A stretch of 5,569 bases of DNA from Candidatus Bathyarchaeota archaeon (lineage in GTDB: Archaea; Thermoproteota; Bathyarchaeia; Bathyarchaeales; Bathycorpusculaceae): the NCBI GenBank assembly GCA_030627225.1, contig DAOUSM010000072.1:1-5569 (forward strand), read 5' to 3'. This document shows positions 1 to 5,569 of this stretch, one piece after another. Numbering within the stretch: position 1 is the stretch's first letter; every line of letters starts with the position of its first letter. The notes beneath the pieces are model-generated. The model saw only the letters and a list, made by a program, of their open reading frames with translations, ran no database searches and was not told the origin of the DNA. A program made the position numbers and the translations under genes.

Positions 1-833
1 AGAGAATATTAGGTGAAAATGGAAAGGTTACGGCCATAGAGTTAATTAGAATGGAACTTGGACCGCCAGATGAAACTGGAAGACGAAGACCTATTCCCAT
101 CGAAGGCTCAGAGTTCACAGTTCCGGTTAATTCGGTGATACCCGCCATCGGCGAAATTCCGGACATCACCTTTTTACCGAAAGAAATCAGCATAGCACGT
201 AGAAACAGAATCGTAGTAGACCCCATCACGCTTGAAACAACAAAGCCGGGGATATTTGCTGGCGGAGACGCCGTAACTGGTCCGGCTTCAGTGATTGAGG
301 CAATTGCTGCTGGGAAAAGGGCAGCAGTTTACATCGACCAATATCTGCGAGGAAAGCCTCTAAAAGCTATAGAAGAAGTTGAAACGGTTGAAGCCACATG
401 GCTGTCAGAAGAAGAATTAAAAACGGTGGAGAAGAGACCACGGCAGCCTATGCCTACGCTTAATCCTTATGAGAGAGTGAGAAACTTCAAGGAGGTTGAG
501 CTTGGGCTTTCAATAAAGTCGGCGTTAGCCGAAGCACGTAGATGCCTTTTATGCGGTCCATGTGAGGAATGCTTGGAAAGCGAAGACTTCTGTGAGGCTG
601 ATGATGTTATAATAGATGAAAATAAATGCACTGGTTGCGGCACCTGCGTAATCGTTTGTCCGTTCGGCGCTTTAGAGAAAGATGAAAAAGGGATCGCGAA
701 AGTGTTTGAGAGCATCTGTAAATCATGCGGTCTCTGCGCTGCATCATGCCCAGAAAAGGCAATAACAATGAGCCTATTTTCTGACACTAACATCATCACC
801 CAAGCCCTTACAATTTTAGAGAGGCGGAAGTAA
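1..833 (+). CDS. FAD-dependent oxidoreductase, GltD/NfnB-like, with C-terminal ferredoxin domain (5' truncated)
   Basis: The frame is open from the left edge (first whole codon at 3) to a TAA at 831-833, so this is the C-terminal 276 residues of a larger protein; the ATG at 51 is internal. The segment at about 240-330 reads PGIFAGGDAVTGPASVIEAI and then AAGKRAA. This is the second FAD-binding motif of the glutamate synthase small subunit/NfnB family of NAD(P)H-linked flavoproteins. After a linker, a cysteine cluster reads RCLLCGPCEEC (Cys codons 543, 552, 561, 570, then 591). It is followed by a 2[4Fe-4S] ferredoxin: CTGCGTC...C (627, 636, 645, 657) and CKSCGLC...C (717, 726, 735, 747). Family knowledge suggests electron exchange between NAD(P)H and ferredoxin-type clusters. 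The Hdr genes one base downstream suggest it feeds or drains that complex. The N-terminal FAD/NAD(P) motifs, and any NuoF-like or other extra domain, lie outside the window, so the nucleotide specificity cannot be read. Confidence 0.85.
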   Translation, partial: RILGENGKVTAIELIRMELGPPDETGRRRPIPIEGSEFTVPVNSVIPAIGEIPDITFLPKEISIARRNRIVVDPITLETTKPGIFAGGDAVTGPASVIEAIAAGKRAAVYIDQYLRGKPLKAIEEVETVEATWLSEEELKTVEKRPRQPMPTLNPYERVRNFKEVELGLSIKSALAEARRCLLCGPCEECLESEDFCEADDVIIDENKCTGCGTCVIVCPFGALEKDEKGIAKVFESICKSCGLCAASCPEKAITMSLFSDTNIITQALTILERRK

Positions 834-834
834 A

Positions 835-1596
835 ATGCAAGCATTCGAACCCAAAATAATCGCATTCGCATGTAAATGGTGTACATCCAAAGAAGTTGAA
901 GAGTTGCAAGTCCCCAGCAACGTAAAAATTGTAAAAGTAAGGTGCAGCGGACGCATCGACCCGACGATTATTCTAGAACTCTTTACAAGAGGAAGTGATG
1001 GAACAATCGTTTTTGGTTGTCCTCTGGGCGAATGTCATTATGAGACTGGAAATTTGCATGCGGAAAAGAAGATAAAAATGCTTAAAAAACTGATGAGCTT
1101 ATCTGGCTTGAATTCGGAGCGTTTACGTTTAGAGTGGATTTCTCCCTTAGAAGAAGCGAAGTTCACTGAAATCATCAGAGACTTTGTTGGGCAGATGAAA
1201 ACTTTAGGATGTTCGCCATTGGCTGGAGAGAAACCTGACGTAAACATGCTTATCAATTTGGAGGCTGCTAAATCCGCAGCTGAAGATTTCCGGTTACGTG
1301 TGCTGGTTGGTCGAGAGAAATGGCTGCTTGACAATGGAAACGTGTACGGTGAACCGGTGAATGAAGGAGAATTTGATGCTCTGCTAGATGAAATTGTTAA
1401 GGCGGAGTTTATTCGACACAAAATACACTACTTAACCAGAGAGAAGCCCCGGTCACTCAAGGAACTTGCAGCATTTGTTGGTATAAAACCCGCCTTAGTG
1501 CTTCGCCACATTATGAATATGCGTAGGAAAGGAATGATAGCCTTAGATCGCATTGAAGGAACAACACCGCTTTACAAAGCATTGGAGGTTCAATGA
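835..1596 (+). CDS. mvhD: MvhD-type [2Fe-2S] subunit with winged-helix-like C-terminal extension (long form)
   Basis: This 253-residue protein belongs to the MvhD/FlpD family (methyl-viologen-reducing hydrogenase delta subunit). That family carries a [2Fe-2S] cluster and passes electrons between a donor enzyme and HdrA in the cytoplasm. Residues 1-130 are the family domain: FACKWC (Cys13, Cys16), VRCSGRID (Cys37), GCPLGECHYETGN (Cys62, Cys67) and RLRLEWIS (97-103). Usual members are about 140 residues, so about 120 are extra. Residues 131-200 are mainly helical-looking and acidic/basic. Residues 202-251 look like a winged helix: a SLKELAAFVGI helix-turn, a VLRHIMNMRRKG recognition-like helix, then a short beta hairpin. 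The ATG follows the upstream TAA by one base; the purine-rich GAGGCGG at 821-827 is a modest ribosome site. The loop between Cys16 and Cys37 is five residues shorter than the equivalent loop in the second MvhD at 4615. A regulatory role for the extension is possible, but a docking role within the complex is equally likely. Confidence 0.88.
   Translation: MQAFEPKIIAFACKWCTSKEVEELQVPSNVKIVKVRCSGRIDPTIILELFTRGSDGTIVFGCPLGECHYETGNLHAEKKIKMLKKLMSLSGLNSERLRLEWISPLEEAKFTEIIRDFVGQMKTLGCSPLAGEKPDVNMLINLEAAKSAAEDFRLRVLVGREKWLLDNGNVYGEPVNEGEFDALLDEIVKAEFIRHKIHYLTREKPRSLKELAAFVGIKPALVLRHIMNMRRKGMIALDRIEGTTPLYKALEVQ
1584..1589 (+). promoter_or_regulatory. Ribosome binding site fixing the hdrA start
   Basis: GGAGGT ends eight bases before the ATG at 1598, inside the last codons of the preceding mvhD gene. 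It supports the ATG at 1598 over the in-frame ATG at 1553. The earlier start would add 15 residues unlike any HdrA N-terminus and would overlap mvhD by 44 bases. Confidence 0.85.
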
Positions 1597-1597
1597 A

Positions 1598-4500
1598 ATG
1601 GCTGAAGAAAAAGTAGGAGCTGTTCTTGTAGTTGGAGGAGGAGTCGCTGGGATTCAAGCAGCCCTAGACCTTGCAGACTCGGGCTTCAAGGTTTACCTAA
1701 TTGACCAGTCGCCAAGTATAGGCGGTGTAATGTCGAAACTTGACAAGACATTTCCAACAAATGACTGTGCAATGTGCATTTTGGCACCTAAACTTGTGGC
1801 AACTGGAAGACATCCGAACATAAATTTGGTAACAAATGGGGAAGTCATAGGCTTAAATGGTGAGGCTGGAAACTTCGAAGTAAAAATTCGAAAAAGAAGT
1901 CGTTACATAAACGAAGAGAAATGCAACGGGTGTGGGTTATGTGCACAAAAATGCCCGGTGGAAGCTATAGACATGTTCAACGAAGGGTTAAGCGACAGAA
2001 GCGCTATCTACATTGAATATCCCCAATCGGTTCCATTAAAATTCATGATAGACCGTGAGAAATGCATAGGATGTGGAACATGCCAAGAAATCTGCAAAGC
2101 AGAGGCAATCGAATACGACCAACAAGACAGCGAAGCAACTTTGAAAGTAGGTTCAATTATTCTTGCGCCAGGATTCGAACCATTTGACGCAAGATTGAAA
2201 AGCGAATATGGTTACGGACGATTTCCAAACGTTGTCACAAGCATAGAATTTGAACGCATTTTAAGCGCTTCAGGACCATACGGCGGACTTGTTTTAAGAC
2301 CTTCAGACGGCGAAATTCCAAGAAAAATAGCTTTCATTCAATGTGTCGGTTCAAGGGATGCCCAACTTGGAAACAACTACTGTTCTGCCGCGTGCTGTAT
2401 GTATGGCATTAAAGAAGCAGTTATAGCTAAAGAACATGTACCAACTAAACTGGATTGCACAATATTTTACATGGACATACGTGCCTATGGAAAAGAGTTC
2501 GACGATTATTATAACCGTGCCAAAGAAGAACATGACATAAGGTTCGTAAGGTCAAGAGTTGCAAGCGTTACAGAAGACCCGTCAACGGGCAACCTCCACG
2601 TGTATTATGTAGAAGACGGAGAGCCAAAAACCGAAGAATTCAACATGGTAGTTTTATCCATTGGAATGCAACCTCCAAAAAACGCTGAAAAACTAGCCGA
2701 AGTATTAGGAATAAAACTTAACGGATACAAGTTCTGCCAAACCGAATTGTTTTCGCCTGTTGAAACATCAAAGCCTGGAATATTCGTTTGCGGAGCTTTT
2801 GTTGCTCCTAAAGATATTCCTGAAAGCGTTGCACAAGCAAGCGGCGCAGCAGCAAGAGCCATGAGCCTAATCGCGTCTGAAAGGGGAAAAGAAATAGTTA
2901 AAAAGGAATATCCACCGGAAAGGGACGTAACCCTAGAAGAACCACGCATAGGTGTTTTCGTCTGTCACTGTGGAATAAACATCGGCGGAATAGTGAACGT
3001 TCCAGAGGTTGTGGAATACGCTAAAAAACTGCCAAACGTGGTTTATGCAGAAGCAAACCTTTACACTTGTTCACAAGATACGCAGGAAATTATCAGAGAA
3101 AAAATCAAAGAGTATAACCTAAATCGCGTGGTTGTAGCTTCATGCACGCCAAGAACTCATGAACCATTGTTTAGAGAAACTGTGCGAGAGGCTGGCTTAA
3201 ACCCCTACCTGTTTGAGATGGCTAACATCAGAGACCAGTGCAGTTGGGTTCACATGCATGAACCAGAAAAGGCAACAGAAAAAGCCAAAGACTTGGTTCG
3301 GTCTGTCCTTGCAAAAGCACGATTGTTGAAACCTTTGAAAAAGCCGATAATAGATGTGACACCCGTTGGCTTGATTATAGGCGGCGGAGTGTCTGGCATG
3401 ACCGCGGCTCTAGAACTTGCAAGGCAAGGCTTTGAAGTTCATCTCGTGGAACGTGAAAAGGAACCGGGCGGGCATCTACGCAAAATTCACTACTTGCTCG
3501 AAGGCGAAGACCCGAAAGAACGGTTAAACAGGCTAGTAAAAGAAGTCATGGAAAACGGTAAGATACATGTTTATCTGGGTGCGGAAGTTACTGAGGTTAG
3601 CGGATTTGTGGGCAACTTCAAGTCAAAAATAATTCACAACGGCGAAGAAAAGGAAGTTGAACATGGAATAGTAATAGTTGCCACAGGCGCGGTTGAATAC
3701 AAACCCACGGAATACTTATACGGCAAAGACCCCCGCGTCATAACACAACGTGAACTAGAGGAGAAAATCACAAGGGGCGAGTTCAAAGCCAAAAACGTTG
3801 TTATGATTCAGTGTGTGGGTGCAAGAACGGAAGAAAAGCCTAACTGTGCAAGAATATGCTGCGGGCAAGCGATAAAGAACGCTTTAAAGATCAAGGAGGT
3901 AAGCCCCGAAACAGACGTTTACATTTTATACAAGGATGTGAGAAGCTACGGTTTCAAAGAAGACTATTACCGCAAAGCTGCAGAAAAAGGCGTATTATTC
4001 ATAAATTATGACAACGGAAGAAAACCGAAAGTAACAAATGAAAATGGGAAACTCAAGGTAACATTCTGGGAGCCCACAATAAAAGAGGAAATCGAAATCA
4101 AGCCAGATGCTGTCGTTTTAAGCGCAGCCACAGTTCCCAATCCAGACAACAAACGCGTAGCAGAAATGCTTAAAGTGCCATTAACAAAAGATGGGTTCTT
4201 CTTAGAAGCCCATATGAAACTTCGCCCGGTTGACTTCGCAACAGACGGCATATTCCTATGCGGCATGGCTCACTCACCAAAGTTTATTGACGAGAGCATC
4301 GCCCAAGCATGCGCTGCAGCATCCAGAGCAACCACAATTCTCTCTAAAAAGACGCTTGAAATGGAAGGAATAGTGGCAAGCGTAGATGAAGATTTATGTA
4401 GTGGTTGTAGGATTTGTGAATATCTGTGTCCATATGGCGCAATAGAAATGAAGGAAAAAAATGGAAAAATAACCGCCCACGTCATCGAAGCCCTATGCAA

Positions 4501-4618
4501 AGGCTGCGGTGTATGCGGAACAGCATGCCCAACAAAAGCCATAACACTAGGACACTTCACCACCGAAGAAATAATGGCTCAAGTTAAAGCCGCTTTAATG
4601 GAGGAAATAACAGCATGA
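1598..4618 (+). CDS. hdrA: Heterodisulfide reductase subunit A, double-module (tandem) form
   Basis: The protein has 1006 residues, against roughly 650 for methanogen HdrA, the flavin-bifurcating core subunit. Module 1 (1-440) has the FAD Rossmann motif [16 protein letters not shown] (11-26), the family motif [16 protein letters not shown] (51-66) and an inserted 2[4Fe-4S] ferredoxin (Cys109/112/115/119 and 156/159/162/166). It also has a CX12CX3CC site (Cys249/262/266/267) and a second FAD motif, GIFVCGAF (394-401). Residues 450-580 match the domain normally at the HdrA N-terminus: VCHCG (Cys456, Cys458), YTCS (491), SCTPRTHE (516), DQCSWVH (548). Module 2 (588-920) has [16 protein letters not shown], a CX10CX3CC site (Cys739/750/754/755) and GIFLCGMAH, but no inserted ferredoxin. 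A terminal 2[4Fe-4S] ferredoxin follows (Cys934/937/940/944 and 967/970/973/977). If all sites are filled, the chain holds two FAD and up to seven [4Fe-4S] clusters. Membrane segments and signal peptide are absent, so it is cytoplasmic. The gene overlaps the next by ATGA. The family assignment is firm; which FAD bifurcates is not visible. Confidence 0.95.
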   Translation: MAEEKVGAVLVVGGGVAGIQAALDLADSGFKVYLIDQSPSIGGVMSKLDKTFPTNDCAMCILAPKLVATGRHPNINLVTNGEVIGLNGEAGNFEVKIRKRSRYINEEKCNGCGLCAQKCPVEAIDMFNEGLSDRSAIYIEYPQSVPLKFMIDREKCIGCGTCQEICKAEAIEYDQQDSEATLKVGSIILAPGFEPFDARLKSEYGYGRFPNVVTSIEFERILSASGPYGGLVLRPSDGEIPRKIAFIQCVGSRDAQLGNNYCSAACCMYGIKEAVIAKEHVPTKLDCTIFYMDIRAYGKEFDDYYNRAKEEHDIRFVRSRVASVTEDPSTGNLHVYYVEDGEPKTEEFNMVVLSIGMQPPKNAEKLAEVLGIKLNGYKFCQTELFSPVETSKPGIFVCGAFVAPKDIPESVAQASGAAARAMSLIASERGKEIVKKEYPPERDVTLEEPRIGVFVCHCGINIGGIVNVPEVVEYAKKLPNVVYAEANLYTCSQDTQEIIREKIKEYNLNRVVVASCTPRTHEPLFRETVREAGLNPYLFEMANIRDQCSWVHMHEPEKATEKAKDLVRSVLAKARLLKPLKKPIIDVTPVGLIIGGGVSGMTAALELARQGFEVHLVEREKEPGGHLRKIHYLLEGEDPKERLNRLVKEVMENGKIHVYLGAEVTEVSGFVGNFKSKIIHNGEEKEVEHGIVIVATGAVEYKPTEYLYGKDPRVITQRELEEKITRGEFKAKNVVMIQCVGARTEEKPNCARICCGQAIKNALKIKEVSPETDVYILYKDVRSYGFKEDYYRKAAEKGVLFINYDNGRKPKVTNENGKLKVTFWEPTIKEEIEIKPDAVVLSAATVPNPDNKRVAEMLKVPLTKDGFFLEAHMKLRPVDFATDGIFLCGMAHSPKFIDESIAQACAAASRATTILSKKTLEMEGIVASVDEDLCSGCRICEYLCPYGAIEMKEKNGKITAHVIEALCKGCGVCGTACPTKAITLGHFTTEEIMAQVKAALMEEITA
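4600..4604 (+). promoter_or_regulatory. Ribosome binding site of the second mvhD
   Basis: GGAGG lies within the last codons of hdrA, ten bases before the ATG at 4615, which shares ATGA with the hdrA stop. The arrangement indicates translationally coupled expression of the two partner subunits. Confidence 0.75.
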
Positions 4619-5049
4619 GCGAGAAAGAAGGTTTCGAACCAAGAATAATAGGTTTCCTCTGCAACTGGTGTGCCTACGCAGGCGCAGACTTGGCAGGTGT
4701 AAGCCGAATCCAATACCCAACAAACATAAGGATAATCCGCGTCATGTGCAGCGGCAGAATCGACCCCGCCTTCATCCTAGAAGCCTTTAAAGATGGCGCA
4801 GACGGCGTTTTAGTTGCTGGCTGCCACTTGCCCTCAGACTGCCACTACATCAGCGGGAACTTTAAGGCTTTGCGCAGGGTAACTTTGCTTAAACGGATTC
4901 TGAAGGCGTTCGGCATCAAACCAGAAAGACTTCGTCTAGAATGGATTTCAGCGTCTGAAGGCGACAAATTCGCAACCGTGGTTAAGGAAATGGTGGGAGA
5001 AATCAAGAAACTTGGTCCTAACCCATTAAAAGTTGGGGGTAAGAGCTAA
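4615..5049 (+). CDS. mvhD: MvhD-type [2Fe-2S] electron-transfer subunit (short form)
   Basis: This 144-residue protein has the usual length of the MvhD/FlpD family. It shows all the conserved elements: [15 protein letters not shown] (Cys16, Cys19), VMCSGRID (Cys45), [14 protein letters not shown] (Cys70, Cys76) and RLRLEWIS (106-112). Family knowledge: the cysteines hold a [2Fe-2S] cluster that links the electron donor (hydrogenase MvhAG or formate dehydrogenase in methanogens) to HdrA. It is a clear paralogue of the mvhD at 835. Both share FEP(K/R)II at the start, CSGRIDP, GN after the CHY motif, and ERLRLEWIS. This copy keeps the canonical YAGAD loop and lacks the C-terminal extension. It overlaps hdrA by four bases and hdrC by one, so it is co-translated with both. 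No catalytic donor subunit is encoded beside it in this window. The partner may be the flavoprotein upstream, or an enzyme encoded elsewhere. Confidence 0.93.
   Translation: MSEKEGFEPRIIGFLCNWCAYAGADLAGVSRIQYPTNIRIIRVMCSGRIDPAFILEAFKDGADGVLVAGCHLPSDCHYISGNFKALRRVTLLKRILKAFGIKPERLRLEWISASEGDKFATVVKEMVGEIKKLGPNPLKVGGKS
5035..5040 (+). promoter_or_regulatory. Probable ribosome binding site of hdrC
   Basis: A GGGGGT run inside the end of the short mvhD lies eight bases before the ATG at 5049, which overlaps the mvhD stop as TAATG. It is a less perfect match than the GGAGG sites of the two preceding genes, so translation of hdrC may depend more on coupling to mvhD. Confidence 0.5.
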
Positions 5050-5569
5050 TGTCCAAAACTGTTCAAGTTATTAAGATGGAAGAACTCGATCCAAAATTCA
5101 AGTATGAAGTCTCTAAGATTCACGGCGCAGAAAAAATTATGCTATGTTACCAGTGTGGAACGTGCACTGCAGACTGCCCGGTTTCACGTTTCAGCGACTT
5201 TTATAGGCCCAGAAAAATCGCCCGCATGGTACAATTAGGATTAAAAGATAGAATTCTCTCAGACAGGGACCTTTGGCTCTGCACAACATGCTACACATGC
5301 ATCGACCACTGTCCTCAAAATGTTGATATCGCTCACATCGTACGTGTCCTTCGAAACCTATCCGTAAAACACACAAATTCGATGCCGCTTGTCTTCAAGG
5401 AACTGGCTGGCAACCTAATGAAAACTGGTTTTGTATACGTGATCCCCGAGTCAAGGCACAAAAGAAGAGCCCAAATAGGCTTACCACCACTACCCAAAAC
5501 CAAACCTGAAGAAATAACAAAACTCTTCGAGATAACTGGTTTTACAAAACATCTTGAAAGTGTAGAAAC
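5049..5569 (+). CDS. hdrC: Heterodisulfide reductase subunit C (3' truncated by window edge)
   Basis: The frame is open from the ATG at 5049 to the right edge without a stop, giving 173 complete codons. Methanogen HdrC is roughly 185 residues, so probably only a short tail is missing. HdrC is a small cytoplasmic protein with two [4Fe-4S] clusters that carries electrons from HdrA to the disulfide-reducing subunit HdrB. Both cluster motifs are complete: CYQCGTCTADCP (Cys33/36/39/43) and CTTCYTCIDHCP (Cys78/81/84/88). Between them is the family-typical segment around RPRKIARMVQLGL (53-65). After the second motif the chain is helical-looking and basic, without further cysteines. The start codon shares its A with the TAA of mvhD. 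This soluble HdrC, rather than a membrane HdrDE type, fits a bifurcating HdrABC-MvhD operon. hdrB is expected next, outside the window. Other proteins with the same two motifs exist (glycolate oxidase and succinate dehydrogenase-like subunits), but the neighbours favour HdrC. Confidence 0.92.
   Translation, partial: MSKTVQVIKMEELDPKFKYEVSKIHGAEKIMLCYQCGTCTADCPVSRFSDFYRPRKIARMVQLGLKDRILSDRDLWLCTTCYTCIDHCPQNVDIAHIVRVLRNLSVKHTNSMPLVFKELAGNLMKTGFVYVIPESRHKRRAQIGLPPLPKTKPEEITKLFEITGFTKHLESVE

Noticed and set aside
51..53. ATG as the true start of the first gene
   Set aside because: The frame stays open through the left edge with plausible protein sequence. The downstream FAD motif is the second half of a flavoprotein fold whose first half must lie upstream.
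489..496. Internal AAGGAGGT, also AAGGAGGT near 3894-3901, as hidden ribosome sites
   Set aside because: Neither is followed by a start codon at a suitable distance; both encode Lys-Glu-Val within conserved proteins.
467..886. Reverse-strand open frame opposite the ferredoxin tail
   Set aside because: It is antisense to a strongly conserved cysteine-rich domain, lacks a recognisable motif and spans a gene junction; it is a shadow of the real coding frame.
1038..1421. Reverse-strand open frame opposite the long mvhD
   Set aside because: Serine-rich, low-information translation opposite a well-supported gene, with no recognisable domain.
1553..1597. Upstream in-frame ATG adding 15 residues to HdrA
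   Set aside because: It lies inside mvhD, has no good ribosome site, and the added residues precede the normal HdrA start. The ATG at 1598 has GGAGGT at the right distance.
2351..4563. Four reverse-strand open frames opposite hdrA (2351-2533, 2605-2949, 4006-4266, 4270-4563)
   Set aside because: All lie opposite conserved HdrA motifs, including both ferredoxin-like and FAD segments, and show no family features of their own.
2600..4618. HdrA as two separate genes or an artificial joining
   Set aside because: The frame is continuous through residues 430-590 with no stop, no ribosome site and start pair at the module boundary, and the linker contains the recognisable CHCG domain.
5191..5376. 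Reverse-strand open frame of 61 codons opposite hdrC
   Set aside because: Its cysteines are by-products of the opposite-strand HdrC cluster-motif region, and the forward HdrC frame is convincing.

Overview
The window is one dense, left-to-right operon fragment encoding soluble iron-sulfur/flavin electron-transfer proteins of the heterodisulfide reductase (Hdr) type. The order is: the C-terminal part of an FAD-dependent, GltD/NfnB-like oxidoreductase with a ferredoxin tail (1-833, cut by the left edge); a long MvhD-type subunit with a winged-helix-like C-terminal extension (835-1596); a 1006-residue double-length HdrA (1598-4618); a short standard MvhD-type subunit (4615-5049); and the start of HdrC (5049 to the right edge). 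Junctions are a 1-nt gap, a 1-nt gap, an ATGA overlap and a TAATG overlap. No stretch lacks a gene, and I see no internal promoter, terminator, RNA gene, repeat array or mobile element.

The encoded parts suggest a single electron-transfer assembly. The upstream flavoprotein is a plausible NAD(P)H- or ferredoxin-linked entry or exit point. MvhD proteins carry a [2Fe-2S] cluster and, in methanogens, pass electrons from a hydrogenase or formate dehydrogenase to HdrA. HdrA holds the bifurcating FAD and a chain of [4Fe-4S] clusters. HdrC carries two [4Fe-4S] clusters to the disulfide-reducing subunit HdrB, which probably lies just beyond the right edge. No hydrogenase or formate dehydrogenase catalytic subunit is visible, so the natural electron donor is open.

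The most unusual points are three. HdrA contains two FAD modules whose ferredoxin parts are complementary: the inserted dicluster is only in the first half, and the CHCG domain and terminal dicluster are only in the second. Two diverged MvhD paralogues flank it. One of them is fused to a helix-turn-helix-like domain.

The organism is most likely an anaerobe. The frequent ATA and AGA/AGG codons, moderate GC content, strong GGAGG ribosome sites and gene content fit an uncultivated archaeon (for example of the Bathyarchaeia type). Dehalococcoidia-like or other anaerobic bacteria with Hdr operons cannot be excluded. This placement is inference from gene content and codon appearance, not from a marker gene.
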